Below are positions 1 to 11,720 of a stretch of 64,000 bases of DNA, piece after piece. Source of the stretch: Acanthaster planci (lineage: Eukaryota; Echinodermata; Asteroidea; Valvatida; Acanthasteridae). The stretch is from positions 120,790 through 184,789 of the forward strand of contig NW_019091592.1 in assembly GCF_001949145.1 (NCBI RefSeq). Direction: 5' to 3'. Every line of letters begins with the position of its first letter. Positions within the stretch are counted from its first letter, which is position 1. The notes beneath the pieces were generated by a model. The model made no database searches, was not told the DNA's origin, and saw only the letters and a program-made list of their open reading frames with translations. A program made the translations under genes and the position numbers.

Positions 1-900
1 AATCATGATGACTTTATCATCATCAAAGATCAAGAGGAGTAATCTTGCTGATGATACTTTTGACACTGAATAGCTGCAGGTTGTTTAAGTCCTATTCGAT
101 TTGTATTTTACATTTTCGTGGACAGGGACGTATTTCATGTAGTTAGTAAGGTTACATTAAGATGTCACATAACATCATCTTCAAGGGATACAACTTCATG
201 CCATACACCTAGAGATTTTGAGCCTGATGTGATTTAATTTCTGTATGCATATAGCCGAGGATGTGTTCAAGAATTCAAGAAATATTAAGATAGGGTTACT
301 AGGGGTTGAGAGACACCATCTGAAAGACGTATACTTTGAAATGTCTTACAACAAAAGAATTTTGACACCAATGTAGGAACAATGAGGTCTGTTGGTATAA
401 ATTAAAGGTCACATCCTGGTTATGGGCATACTGTACATGTGCAAGTATGTGGCATCATTTCACAGGCGTCATATTAAAAGTGTCATCTTCAAGGTGAACA
501 TTTTAGGGTTGTATAAAAGGAGTAGATCCCATTCCATTAATTCTAGTATGTAGGTAGACTGGGATGTATCATAGGTGAAACTGATAAGGACACCATGATG
601 ATATCATCATGTGCATTTTCCTACTCATATTTTTCCACATAACTCATCGTTTTTATTTCAATTACCTCTCCACTAGCAAGCATGCACGTATGCCGACTGC
701 ATTTTTCTCAAACTTAAAAATGTGGAAAAGCCTGATGTTCTGTTTTTTTTCTGTTTTCAAAATTCTTTAAAAATTCCTATCTTCATTTACTGTACACTTA
801 CAAACACGTGAAGGCATGTCTGGTGTCCACTCTAGCCTGACAGACAAAATCTATTGACGTCTGAATATCTCAGTCAGGCCTGCAGTCTTGTAAAAAGAGC
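1..900. other. Non-coding sequence, nothing recognised
   Basis: No long open frame, repeat array or RNA-like structure is apparent here. The stretch at about 45-80 loosely resembles sequence at 19073-19110 and 53776-53820 (a 'ttgacac(t)gaatag' type string), which hints at a dispersed repeat, but the match is short. Confidence 0.5.
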
Positions 901-918
901 CCAGATTTTGCGGGTGTA

Positions 919-1144
919 GTCTACTACTGCATACCTACCAGATTACCAATACATATGCATTATTTCCTATTCCATTATTTCCATTTTCTAAATTTTTAAT
1001 CACCAGCAGTGTGCCCTCACACACTCGACTCCTACAAAGGCGGCCGCCATATTCTTCCCCTTTTTCAAGTGCAAAGGGTGCCAAGGCCGTGAGGATACAA
1101 GAGAGAGAGAGATTGGTAAATCTGGTAGGTATGCAGTAGTAGAC
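919..1144. repeat. Inverted terminal structure of DIRS-like copy 1
   Basis: The bases at 919-948 (GTCTACTACTGCATACCTAC and on) are repeated in inverse at 1114-1144 with a one-base gap. They enclose a loop of about 165 bp. A further direct partial copy starts near 1169. The same arm-loop-arm-direct copy layout is found at the end of the second DIRS element (22851-23172). DIRS elements replicate through inverted terminal and internal complementary repeats, so this is most likely that structure. Confidence 0.65.
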
Positions 1145-1439
1145 TCGTCCGGCTCTTGGTTTGGGGAGAGTCTACTGCCTGCAACCTACACAGATTATAA
1201 AACACATGCAGAGTAACACTGAACCAGAGGAAGGCAACAGCACACTGACAACCCTGAACCCCAGGAGGAATCACATACAGCCTGCAAGAACAAGAACAAA
1301 AGATGAGTGAAAAGATTGCAAGAGGTGAGCACAAAGAACAACTCACCATGGAACTGTCTTGAATGCACCCACTTGCAGGGGGAGGGACAGCCGTAACTGG
1401 AGCTACTGAGATCCTGTCTTAAGCATGGCCAGTCCATGA

Positions 1440-2260
1440 GAATGATCCCCTTGCAAACATCACTGAGACAACAAGAAGTAAATGTTGCGGGGGGATTTCC
1501 AACAAGCGGCTTTACAAATGTCTGAAATTGGAATGCCTAGAGGAAGAGATGGCCCGAATATCATGAGCACGTATGTGGCATCGGCATTGATCATCAGGAG
1601 TAGTGGGTCAGTCTGAATTAGCAAACTTAATAGCTGAAACCACCCACCTGGCAATAGTGTCTCTGAAGGCTGGAAATTGAGGCTTAGTAGATGTAATGAG
1701 TAATTGAGTTACTTGCCCTTGAATGTCCTTAGTTCGATGGAGGTACCATTTGAATGTCCGGACAGGACACCAGAGTTTGTCAGAAGCAGAAAGGGGAGCT
1801 AGCCACAAGTCAAAGGACATCCTCCTAAATTACATGAAGAAACAAGTCGTCGGGTTGGGGACTTTCAATAAACATGCCTCAAAGAAGAAGATGAATCGCA
1901 GAGTTGCTAGAGATAGAGCATCCATCGGGAGACCCACCATGGATAGCTGCCAAAGCCGAATGGTAGTTCATGATTGTTGAGACGAGGAGGCCAGACCGGA
2001 AGGGATACATGTACAAGAAGAACTCTGTTAAAAGGGAAAGTGTTGCTTTGGTGGGATTCCCAGAATGCTATTTACATCAGGAGTTGAAATGTCAAATGCA
2101 GCTGTCATAGATCTTTCTCGTTGGCAGCCGTCTACGTCTGGCAGCCAGGGTGGAAGCGTCTTGTGAAAGCCCTGCCTGCTGGAATGATCGTTGGACAATA
2201 TCCAACACATTAGGTGCAGGTGAAGAGGATCAAGATGGAGATGGCGAGACTTGGGTTGGA
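1440..2260 (-). pseudogene. Tyrosine recombinase of DIRS-like copy 1 (broken)
   Basis: The product would be the site-specific tyrosine recombinase that integrates DIRS cDNA circles. Minus-strand fragments in order: NYHSALAAIHGGSPDG (about 1975-1930) matches the NYRSAI core-binding segment of the second copy. CPVRTFKWYL with TIARWVVSAIKFA (1820-1615) matches the catalytic-domain entry. HDIRAISSS followed by GIPISDICKAACWKSP (about 1575-1490) matches the conserved segment around the second catalytic arginine. The pieces lie in different frames and are separated by stops, so no full enzyme is encoded. The final Tyr region is not clearly readable. The assignment rests on shared motifs with the copy at 23271-24987 and on general DIRS family knowledge. 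Confidence 0.7.
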
Positions 2261-2644
2261 AAAGCAGGTCGTGGTCCTGGGGCAGCAACAGGGGAATGTG
2301 GACCAACAGCCTCATGGCGCAGGGAAACCAAGGTTGCCTCGACCAATGTGGAGTAATGAGAAGAATTCGGCAATGTTCTTTCTCTATCTTTGATAAGACC
2401 CTTGTGATCAGCAAAATGGGGGGAAAAGCATAAGCTAGGAGACCTCCCAAGAGATGCGCAGAGCATTGGTCGCCCAGGCTTGAGGATGCGGAAATTAAGT
2501 GCAAAATGTTGGGAGTTGGGTGTTCAGATGGGAGGCAAAAAGATCTATGTGCAGCCTGTCGGTTGCTTGGAAGAAGGGCACAGATCACCTCTGGTTGAAG
2601 AGTCCAGTCTATCGGGCAAACCTTGCCCCAGGAAAGAGCATCAG

Positions 2645-3211
2645 TCAGATCATTCTGTAACCCAGGAATGCGCTCGGCAAGTACATGTACCAGGACGGAA
2701 TGACAACTGGACCACTGGAGTAGATCCCAGGCCAATAGGCAAAGGGTAGGCAAGCAAGGTGATTGATGTAGGCGACAGCTGTAGCATTGTCTGACTGAAC
2801 TAGAACTGTCTTGTTTGTCAGGAGTGGCTGGAAATGACAAAGATCACTGAAGATTGCTTGCAGCTCGAGTACATTTATGTGGGAGTCCTGCATGGCTGGT
2901 TCCCATTGGCTGGGGATCTCATACAGCGGCAGGCTGGCTTCCAATCCATAGGTCGAAGCGTCTTTAGTCAGCACCACGTTGTGACCCAGAGGGGCAAAGG
3001 GAAGGCCGGTGGTCAGATTGGCCTTGGAGGACCACCACGTCAGGTGGTGACTTAGAATGACTGGCATGAAACGAGGAGGTCCAGTGAATCTCTGTGTGGT
3101 CTGAAGTGAGACAGGAGCTCGAGGTGGAAAGGTCTCATGCAGAGTCAGCACCAAGGGACAAGGTCGACAAGACTGGCCATAAGACCCAGCAGTCGAAGCC
3201 AAGCCCAGCAT
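2645..3211 (-). pseudogene. RNase H domain of DIRS-like copy 1
   Basis: An open minus-strand frame of 188 codons carries the RNase H part of the retroelement polyprotein, which degrades the RNA strand during reverse transcription. Visible motifs are TKDASTYGLEASLP (first catalytic Asp block), HINVLELQAIFSDL (conserved Glu block) and VLVQSDNATAVAYINH (second Asp block). This spacing and wording are characteristic of DIRS/Ngaro-type RNase H. The frame overlaps a second minus frame (2840-2028) that continues into the linker with YAFPPILLITRVLSKIEKEH and LITPHWSRQPWFPCAM, which marks a frameshift near 2700. Catalytic residues look present, but the flanking domains are broken. Confidence 0.75.
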
Positions 3212-3214
3212 TTA

Positions 3215-3853
3215 TTTCTCGACCAACTTGAAATAGGGCAACACACGTTATCAGACTGTCCATGCGAGCATCCGTAGGAAAAACCATGCCGCGGTGGAGA
3301 TCGAGAATAGCCCTGAGCAATGTGGCCATTTGTGACAGAGTTGTCCTTGACTAGTCGAGGTTGATTTGGAACCCGAAGACAGTTTGTAATGGCGCAAACC
3401 ATTGCAATGGCTGAAATAGCCTTGACTCTTGATCCATCCAGGATTAATCAGTCGTCCAGGTACTGAAAGATAAAGATAGAAAGATAGAGCGACGAAGATA
3501 AGCCCCACTGTTTGGACCACTCTGGTGAACACTTCCGGTGCGGTGGAAAGACTGAACGGGAGAGTGCAAAACTCGTAGGTTTGAGTTAGATATGAAAAGC
3601 CCAGGGATCGGCGATCGTTGGGATGAATGGGTACGTGAAGATAAGCATCCTTGAGGTCTATGGAGGATGCCCAGGCCGGAATGGAAATTGAACAAAGAAG
3701 TGTGCGAAGTGTCTCCATCCAGAACAGCTTGGGATGAATTGGTTGAGTGGCCTTAGATTGAAAATTGGTCTCCATTTCCTCACATCCTTGTTTGGAGTTA
3801 GGCGGGGCGTCATATTTTAAGCGTTCACCTGTGTGCGAATGGCAGGAATGCAA
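3215..3853 (-). pseudogene. Reverse transcriptase fragment of DIRS-like copy 1
   Basis: The minus frame 3853-3251 contains ASSIDLKDAYLHVPIHPNDR followed by LGFSYLTQTYEF and LPFSLSTAPEVFTRV, which are the RT palm motifs A and B of DIRS/gypsy-like enzymes. The catalytic box FQYLDD is at 3453-3469 but in another frame and directly followed by a stop codon, so a frameshift lies between about 3480 and 3530. The first residues up to roughly 3800 do not match RT and mark the truncation boundary. The downstream thumb/connection region is spread over several frames (3402-3135). Clearly a dead RT. Confidence 0.75.
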
Positions 3854-3859
3854 CTATCA

Positions 3860-4585
3860 TTGCTAATCCGCCCGTCCCTACACGTGCGAACGGCCCCCGT
3901 TCTGCCCGTGTTCCTTTAACAATCGTGTGTTCAGGGAGCCAGGGGGATTATGTGTATACAAAGGAAGCCAGTCGAACTACCACGGAGGGCTACCCCTCAA
4001 CAGTGAGTATCTGATCTAACAGCCGATTGCCCAGTTTTGGCAGTTCGCATTCTTAACTGTGGACTGTTTGCATTGTGAGCAACTATGTGGTCGTCATTTC
4101 CTGGGTGGGATTCTTCAAACAACTATCGCTCTGCTGTTGGAAATAATCAATCACTTCATCAATTCAGGACATCTGTGCATTTCAAATATATAAATTTTGA
4201 ATAAAAAATTTGACTCAAAGATTTTTGCAACTTTTGCAAACGCGTTGTACAATACAGGAAATTGCATGTAGTCAATCTGCACTGCAGTGGTGCGTTGGGT
4301 GGTTGTGAAATATATACAAGTATTTACATGTATTTGCATTTCTTAGCAGGATAATTCTTTTTCGTCAGAGATAGATCAGTAGTACTATGGAAGAAGTTAT
4401 AAACAAATTGCAGGCCTGGGAGATATCTATATTGCACATTATCCATCTTTAAAGGATTTAACGGATTCATCAGGAAAAGGATACAAAAGAGCATTATTTA
4501 ATTCATCCCCAGCTGTACATCCACCAAGTTACTCTCCACACTTCTAAAAAACTCTGGCTTGCAGCCAGGAACCTCACCTGAGCAG
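3860..4585. other. Intergenic, nothing recognised
   Basis: There is no coding signal, array or structured RNA that I can support here. The short frames do not resemble known proteins. Confidence 0.4.
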
Positions 4586-4589
4586 GCCC

Positions 4590-4915
4590 AGGATTCTCCT
4601 TGGTAATACTGTTTCTATGCAACATAACATAACTCCTTGAGTGTTGAAAGTCCACCGACTGCTTTGCTTGCAAAGAATCAATTTATTAATTGGCTAAAGC
4701 TGTCGGGCAAGTCCTCCTAGAACTGGTGGCACCTTCAAAGATAATGTCACGCAGACCCAAATACTTTTATGATTGGCATTGTGTCTACCGGGACAATAGA
4801 GCTGACAATCACTCCTGGGAGAGTTTTTCTGCAGGGATGGTGCGGATTTATTATGGTATTATTTTTATTGGGAAATGCGCAGTCACTTGAAAATAACAAT
4901 TTTGCCTCTATTACT
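4590..4915 (+). repeat. Dispersed repeat family R1, copy A
   Basis: This stretch is similar to 10868-11150 in the same orientation. Shared strings include the TTCTCC..GGTAATA.TGTTTCTA segment near the start, CAGTCCTCC..AGA.CT, AGACC.AAATACTT, and GTGT.TACC.G.ACAATAGAGCTG.CAATCACTCCT. Neither copy has a convincing coding frame. The class of repeat is not identified. Confidence 0.6.
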
Positions 4916-4989
4916 TATTACTTTGGTGTGTGGGTGTCTGAGTCAGATAACTATTGTAATAATAAATCTGCCTAATTATTTGTTAGATT

Positions 4990-5950
4990 ATATTGTATTA
5001 GTTAAATATGACTGGATTCTTTTTTAATGGCCAATGGGGATCACACCTACTACAATTATTTATTGTAATCACGTTCAGCCTTATTGACATGGCATAAACA
5101 GAAAAATTATGATGTCAGCAGGTGAGTTGGGTCTTCAAAGTTGCACTTCGTGTTTTTAATTGCAATGTTTTTATTTACAACCATATGAAATATTGAAACA
5201 TGTATACATGTACAAATCACCTAAAATGTTAATATACATCATGACAAAACTTGTTTAGGTAAGATTTGCACAGGTAAGAACACCAGACATAAAATAACAA
5301 AATGAGAAAATTACAATTAATTTATTTGTTCCATTAGACCTCTTGCGGCTGGAACTGGTCAATATATTTATGTACATAACAAGGAACAATTTTAAAAAAG
5401 TAAATGGACCCTGCATCGCCACTGTTAACAAATATACACTGATGAAATTGACCTTCCGATTCTTGCAGAATGTTACATGTGTGGTGAAATACATGCATGT
5501 GTAAAATAAATTGATTTGGTAAAGAATTACATGAATTTTTAATTTTAAAATCATCCTTAAATTTGCTGTGTTTCTTCTCGATTCTTCTCGGTTGCATGAA
5601 GTAGACAATAAAGATCCTACAATGCTATCTGTTTGAGTTAACTCTCCAGGAAACACTAAATACACCAACTCTCCTGCTTTAAATACATGTAGTTGTTTGA
5701 GCCTAAGAACTACGATGTCTAGGGTGATATTTGATTCGATGATCTTCCTTGTCCTTTTTACTCATAAAGACGTACATGTACTTGCAGGAAGAAACTGACA
5801 CCTGATGATAAAGGGGCAGGCGCTCACAAGGAGGAACGCGGGCTGAACTCTCAGCCTCCATGAAAGTCTAAAAATGTCCAGAGTTGTCTGTGGATGGCTT
5901 GGGTGTGGGAAATCTTTGCATGCATGCAAGCATTTCCTTGGCAACCGGGG
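4990..5950. other. AT-rich intergenic, nothing recognised
   Basis: The region is AT-rich and has scattered TACATGTA motifs. The longest open frames have no recognisable motif and low-complexity composition. Confidence 0.4.
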
Positions 5951-5959
5951 GGTGTGACT

Positions 5960-7690
5960 TAAAGTGAAGACAAGGGGACTTGATGCACTGGGTGAAAATA
6001 CTCATTCCGATATGCATCTCTATGTGCTTGATGGCTGCTCTCATCTTCTTTCAGTTTATTTGCTGACCCCGAGACCGCCTTATGGGTTACCTTGTAGCTT
6101 TCATGGCTGTAAGGTTGCTCCGCAGACCCACTCTCCTGCACGACTGTTTTGATTTGCTGTCCTGCAAATGTCACATCCAACAAGTGCAGAGTTGCCCTGG
6201 CAGTATGAAGTGACCACCAGGGCATCCAGGTTACTGAACAGGCGGGCATAGTACGTCTCATTAATAGTGTGGTTGATGTTAAAGTCGGCTCCTCCATCAA
6301 CGAGAAGTACCAACAGAGACTTGCCAGCTGATGTCGTTCATGTGAGTGGCCACTGAGCATGGAGAGTAGGGACTTCTGAGGATGACTGTTGTACAATCCT
6401 TCTCTGGCAGCCTGAAATAAAAAAATTGAAAGCACAAGAATAAATCAATAAAACTCATTGCAAAATCATGTTTGCCAACAGAAGCTACCACGTTCTGGAT
6501 CGGAAAAGTGGGGTCAGAATCTCAATGCCCAGGCTGACAGAAAGGCTAACATATCCTTGTTCCCATATCATGTGCTTGTTGAGCATAATCTTAACATTTA
6601 CACAATGTCCTTTGCACTGAGTTGATTTGAAAATCTTATAGGTGCCATACTCTTTGCTGCATTTCAGTACTGTGAACCAATTTAAGCCAACATCTATCAA
6701 AATAACTGGAAGCTTTAGATACTATTAATCCTATTATAAATATACTCACACAGAGTGGTCTCTGCCAAGGTCATCTTTCGTCATTTTAGTGGATGGCTGC
6801 ATACGCAGATGCCCTGATGGTACAATGAGATGACCAAGTGTGGGAAAACCATGGTCGCTGTAGTTTGGCGCATCCTGAATAGGGAAGAATTTAGAAATCT
6901 TGATCCGTCGGTCAACAGCCAGTGTTACCTCCCCAACTTTTATCTTGTTCTTGTTGTCTGCCGAGTACACAAGAGCTTGGTGTTAAACTTCGATGCCAAC
7001 TCAAGAGTGTAGCGCACTCTGGCCGAATAAAAGTGGCTGTTCTCAGTGACTCTTCGGTTGGAATTTTCCTTCGCTGGAACCTGCGCATCGATTAGACCTT
7101 GGTATTATGAGGCTGCTTTGTTAGGGGACACCATCCAACGGGCTATTGTCCGTAGACCTAACAGAAAGGGATAAACGTACATTGTATTAATTCCTCATTT
7201 GGTTTCATCCTTAGCTTAAAAATTAGCAAAAATCTTGTCATTTTCAATCCTTTTGGGGCTCTTGGTAATTTCATGACACTTACTGTTGGTTGTTGGTGCT
7301 TTTTTGTTCCACCAATTTTCAATTCCTATGTCTTTTCTTATGTGTTGCGTTTTTGTTTTGCGTTTACGTCAACAGGTTGCAGGTTCAGGTTTACACAAAA
7401 TGTATATCTTTATAGTGTTTCAGGTCTGTTTACATACTTTACCATAATGGTTATACTACCACTTACCTAAATTTGGTCTTTCAGTCTGCAGATTTGGGAG
7501 CCTTGAGCAAGTGTTGTTTCACTTATTTCGATGTTGACCCACACGTCCCGGTCTCTTCCTGCGGTCTTCTATGTGCCTTGAACCCGATATTTTCAATGAA
7601 GGATCATGCTTCATCAACAATTGTGGGATACGCATCCTTCAATAGTGGGCGGCCTTTGGGTCTTTTCACCTGCAACTTCTGCTTCGACCA
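5960..7690 (-). pseudogene. Unclassified intron-containing DDE-like transposase family, copy 1 (decayed)
   Basis: Three exons can be followed on the minus strand. Exon 1 (about 7690-7467) begins with a basic stretch KRPKGRPLLKDAYPTIVDEA and ends LPNLQTERPNL before a GTAAGT donor (7466-7461). Exon 2 (7157-6750) reads IARWMVSPNKAAS, a stop, YQGLIDAQVPAKENSNRRV, NSHFYSARVRYTLELASKF, then SADNKNKIKVGEVTLAVDRR and SDHGFPTLGHLIVPSGHLRM, ending at a GTGAGT donor (6749). Exon 3 (from 6411, acceptor TTATTTCAG) starts LPEK and contains THMNDI, then LLVDGGADFNINHTINETYY and LDALVVTSYCQGNSA. The Asp-bearing DNKNKIKVG and VDGGADFN blocks look like DDE catalytic motifs (inference). Frameshifts near 6300 and 6960 and a stop in exon 2 inactivate it. 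The same exon layout occurs in the copy at 16844-19430. The 3' limit is uncertain. Confidence 0.65.
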
Positions 7691-7699
7691 ATAAAACAA

Positions 7700-8740
7700 G
7701 ACACTTTTGCGTCCACAAGCTACAAGCAAATAGACTGTGCCTCATTTACATTTCATCCTGATCCCTTTTCACACGCTTTGTGTAGAAAAAACCTTGCTCA
7801 TATCTTGCTTTGCTTCAAATGTCACTGCAACTTCCTTACAACATATCTAAATCTACATGTATAACGATGATTGCCTCTTGATTGTTTTCCTCCTCTTGTT
7901 TTCTTATCAACGTCGTATCAAAACATCCATGAACATTCAATAAACGTACCACCATTTCACCATTGCCAACCTTAAAAACACATCATTTTTCTTGCTCCAA
8001 ATTGCAAAAGACTTTCAGTTTCTAGTTTGGACTCTGGGATACTTATGAAATGCATCACACTCTTTTTCTATATTAAGTTTTGGAGTGCTCGATAATTTCT
8101 TCAGCCAAAAAAAAAACACGCCAAAAGTCAATTTGCTTCACTTCAGCCTGAACCAATGGAACAGCACATTTTCTGACAAAGCATGTTGTGGTTTTTAGAA
8201 AAAGGGGTGTATCGTTCAGAATTAAAAATTTCATTAAATTTTGGCCTTACAGATACCAAACAAAAGCCCCTTCACTGTACAAAACTGACTGACCCATTAT
8301 GTCATATATAAAGGGAATGCATGTGCTTAACACTTGGATTTATTACGTTTATACTGTTATGGATGCCGTGATCCAGACTTTACAAGTTACATGTGCATTC
8401 TGATTGAAACATGGATCCCTGGCCATCACTTTCAATTAAAAAAATCTTTTTGTGTCATTATTTACTTGTTAATTAAAAAAGCCAGGGAGTGGTGGTGACA
8501 GATAAGACTTGGTAACCACAAATTACTCAGTTGTGGAAACAATTGAGAGGTGGAGTCCAACCAGACCTGAACAATGCTGGGGCAGGAGTTAATGTACAAA
8601 AGGGTGGGGAGTACTTTCAGTTCATACAATGTTTCCTTTTGGTAAAGCAGAACCAATCAGCAAAAGTCGGAACAAGCTTTGACTTCAGCATACAGATCAC
8701 TTTACTGATGAAAAGGTAATTCCTGTTGTGGGTTTTGCCT
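7700..8740. other. Intergenic, nothing recognised
   Basis: No coding motif or repeat could be supported. The small open frames are low-complexity. Confidence 0.4.
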
Positions 8741-8756
8741 TGTCAAGACATCTCTC

Positions 8757-10312
8757 CAAAGTTGCTCTTCGCAATCATGGCTATAAAGTTATAAAGTGGC
8801 TGAATTTGAAGTGGTTTGGCATAGAGGAAGCAGTAGCAAGAAGTAAGGTTAAAGCTTGAGGTCCACTTGAGATTGGCAAGGAAGTAAAGGTGACTTACAA
8901 GTCAAATCAGCACAAAGCGCAGATCGTGGCCATTGGCAACAAGAGTAAGTACAGTTATTTAACTTACATTTCACCGTATTATGAAGCACTTACACGTAGG
9001 AATATCTTAATGTCTGGTAGATATCACTACCTGTCCCTCCTTTATTGCTAGGGAAATGTGCATTGCTGGAATTAAACACACACACCTCTCAAAACTTCTA
9101 TCTATTATCCCAAGAGTATTGTTTGAGATTTCGAACATGACGTGTTTGCATTTTGGTATTCAGTGTATAACGCTGGGTACTTTCAAGCGTGGGTGAAAAA
9201 TATGTCTGTTGCGTCCAGCTATATGAAGGACACAGATTCGCAACCTGTATAGCTTTGACAGTACAGTGAACTTTTGTCTGTTTCGATTTACGTTCACAGA
9301 GAGAATGCTTGACAGCAATGACAACGATGATGTCCCATTGGCTGTTCTGACAAAGAAAGTGGTCGCTACGCCCGACCCAATCACGATGCCCAATCCAGTT
9401 GCTACCCCAAACCCAGGTGTGAACAAGGCCCAGCTCACCCAGACCATCATGTCTGATCGAGTCAACACGGCCGGCCTCGATGTCACCACCCGGCCCCCCA
9501 AGCCCAACCCGGACATCACCGCCACACGGGCCACTGTGCCCTAACCAGACTTCACCACCACCCAGCCCACCATGCCCAACCTGGACTTCACCACCACCTG
9601 GTCCAACCCGGAAACCGCCACACGGCCCACCACGCCCGCTAAAGTCACCACGCCCGACCGAGAAGTCCCAGCCTGCCCAGGTCACCACGCACGGTAGTAA
9701 GCAAGTAATCTCGCTAGACCCGATCCCTGACATCATCGATACCAGTCAGCCCAGCCTGGTTTCTATTGCCCCCAAAGACAGCTCGTTGCTTCTTGATTTC
9801 TTGTTGGGGGGTGAAGCCATAACATTCTGAACCAAATCCTGGCACAGAATAACATTCTGTTGGAGCGGGTCAGTGAGATGACTGAGAGGTAGTGAGCCTA
9901 CGGTCCAAAGTTTATGAACTTCAGGGTCATAAGAAACTGTCGAATGAAGCCACCCCAAAGAATGCTCATATCGTTCACTTAGAAGAGGGGAAGATTCTCA
10001 TCGGTTCTACTGACCACAATTTTATCATGAAAGGTGACAACAGAGACGACGTGTACAGAAAATCGTCAAATGCAAAGGACTTTGTACTCAAACTAGTAGG
10101 CAAGGTATTTCCTACAGAGGAACTGGCTAGATCAAATTTTCACGGAGGGAGCATTTGCAATGGAAAGACTTGGCTGGAGAAAGAATGCATAAGGAAAAAC
10201 AGACTTTAATGCTATAATGGCCAAAGCTGCCATAGAGTTCCTTAGAATCTGTGAAGAAACAAGTAAGAGACAGTGTGAATGGAAAATGCAGAGAGGCAGC
10301 TTCCCTGATTAA
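8757..10312 (+). pseudogene. BEN-domain protein gene (broken), at least two exons
   Basis: BEN domains are DNA/protein-interaction domains in nuclear regulators. Exon A (about 8757-8945) reads GYKVIKWLNLKWFGIEEAVA, RSKVKA, an in-frame TGA, then GPLEIGKEVKVTYKSNQHKA and QIVAIGNK. This resembles the N-terminal module seen upstream of BEN domains. It ends at a GTAAGT donor (8946). Exon B starts after a TTCACAG acceptor (about 9297) in matching phase 1 and gives KRMLDSNDNDDVPLAVLTKK. A Pro/Thr-rich tract to about 9700 follows, then SLDPIPDIIDTSQPSL, a coiled-coil-like LNQILAQNNILLERVSEMTE (about 9830-9890), SLRSKVYELQ and the BEN domain DFVLKLVGKVFPTEELARSN (about 10078-10140). The end is AIMAKAAIEFLRICEETSKR with stop at 10310. 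Breaks are the TGA in exon A, a stop at 9542, frameshifts in the Pro/Thr tract, between 9830 and 9892, and near 10205. Exon order and intron retention suggest a degenerate duplicated gene rather than a retrocopy. Confidence 0.65.
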
Positions 10313-10319
10313 ACCTCAG

Positions 10320-10860
10320 TCTTAGATTAATTACGAGGATAATGTTCCCTTACTGTTACGATAAAGATTTTCATTGTGGGTATTAAACGTTTGCAAACAT
10401 TCGAGCAAGTCTCCTCATAACCCTTTATTCAGCAACCGTATTTTTGATGAACAACACCAGAGCAATATTCATTTAGTTGATAAAGAAACATTCAACCTTC
10501 AATAAATATTCCCTTGATGTGCTTACTATATTTGATTTTCAGGCTGTTGAGTTTATGCATTAAAAACAATGAAATAAAGAATGACCTTTTATGTCCTCTT
10601 TTCTTCTTAATGTGACTTTTGGAGGGCATCAAAAGTTGAAGAAAATAGCTTTTATCAAGAAATATAGGCCTGCTCATGTACACAAAAACAGCATGAATGA
10701 AGACTTTTGCAAGTGAATACAAAATTTATTAACGAATCCAAGAAATTATATCCTAAGAAAAATAACTCATCGCTCCATGCGAATTGTAGAGTATCGTGTA
10801 CAAGAATACGCATTTAATAATCCAGTGGTAACCCACTCAATGCTATAAAAAACACCCCGG
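10320..10860. other. Intergenic, nothing recognised
   Basis: AT-rich sequence without recognisable coding or repeat features. Confidence 0.4.
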
Positions 10861-10867
10861 GTTCTCC

Positions 10868-11150
10868 AGGGTAATATTGTTTCTAGGCGACACGGCATAC
10901 ATGTAGCTCTGGGACTGTGTTAGCTGAAGAATTACGATCAACAAAACTATCCAGCCAGTCCTCCAAGACCTACCGGCAAGACCTAAATACTTCAAGATAT
11001 TATATTTATTGTGTATACCAGCACAATAGAGCTGTCAATCACTCCTCAGAGAATCTCCTTTTCTCCAGAGCGGGGATGAATTTATTCGAGAATTTTTTAT
11101 CGGAACTTCCAGAGCCACTTGAAAATTCAAATAATTCTGTTCACGGTATT
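10868..11150 (+). repeat. Dispersed repeat family R1, copy B
   Basis: Matches 4590-4915 in the same orientation. The best-kept block is around 10955-11045 (CAGTCCTCCAAGACCT and CAATAGAGCTGTCAATCACT). A single open frame spans it but shows no known motif. Repeat class unknown. Confidence 0.6.
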
Positions 11151-11504
11151 TTTTCAAGTATTGGCGCCTAAGTAAGACAAGAATTATATTAAAAAACAGC
11201 CGAATATTTTTGTTTTATACACTCCTATTATGTTGAGTCAGAAAAGATTTGATTTCCAAAGCAGTGGAAGGTTAATAAAGTAAATGTCAATGTCAAGGAA
11301 TAAATGGAGAGTACTGCAAAAACAACTTGACGGAAAAGCCTTCACAATGTCAGTCGCTGCGATCTTTGTAGGCGGTTACAATTGAAGAAGGCACCTTTGA
11401 GTTCTGACATTCTGTAGGAATGCGACCAAAAAAAAGCAAGTCTGGTCCGAACCAATTTGGCTCATCAGGCAGCTGTGTATCTCTGGTTTCCTTGGCATGA
11501 AATG

Positions 11505-11720
11505 ACTGAAAATATTTCTATTACCCCTAGGTGGGATGCCAGTCCATTGCAGATTGCTTCCCAGCTAATGCTGGTACCCATTTATACTCCTTGGTGGAGA
11601 GAGGCAAGCAGGGGTAAAGTGGCTTGCCAAGGGCCACAACATACTGCCAGGAGCTGGATTTGAACCTCCAATCCTATGATTGGAAGCCACAAACCCTAAC
11701 CACTTGGCCACCTGCCCCCT
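11505..11720 (-). mobile_element. tRNA-derived SINE
   Basis: On the minus strand the first 75 bases (11717-11640) are tRNA-like. They hold an A box TGGCCAAGTGG (11710-11700) and a B box GGTTCAAATCC (11667-11657), spaced as in an RNA polymerase III promoter. The following body (11640-11505) has the wording seen in many invertebrate tRNA SINEs (GGCAAGCCACTTTACCCCTG, then AAATGGGTACCAGCATTAGC). The acceptor stem does not pair well and a non-tRNA body follows, so this is a SINE and not a tRNA gene. Confidence 0.65.

Larger units (their letters stand above)
915..3800 (-). mobile_element. DIRS-like tyrosine-recombinase retroelement, copy 1 (decayed, 5'-truncated)
   Basis: Read on the minus strand, this region carries reverse transcriptase (about 3800-3215), RNase H (about 3211-2645), a linker and a tyrosine recombinase (about 2250-1450), then inverted and direct terminal repeats (about 1220-919). 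This domain order, with a tyrosine recombinase instead of a DDE integrase, is typical of DIRS-like elements. Homology to DIRS proteins starts abruptly near 3800 and the gag-like part is missing, so the copy is 5'-truncated. Several frameshifts and in-frame stops break every domain, so it cannot be active as it stands. The 22851-26020 element is a relative in the same orientation and matches it across the recombinase and terminal repeats. Confidence 0.8.

Noticed and set aside
9098-9736. 212-codon minus-strand frame rich in Gly/Val
   Set aside because: It is the antisense shadow of the Pro/Thr-rich tract of the BEN-domain gene.
11640-11717. tRNA gene
   Set aside because: A and B boxes are present, but the acceptor stem does not pair and a non-tRNA body follows. 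It is a SINE head.
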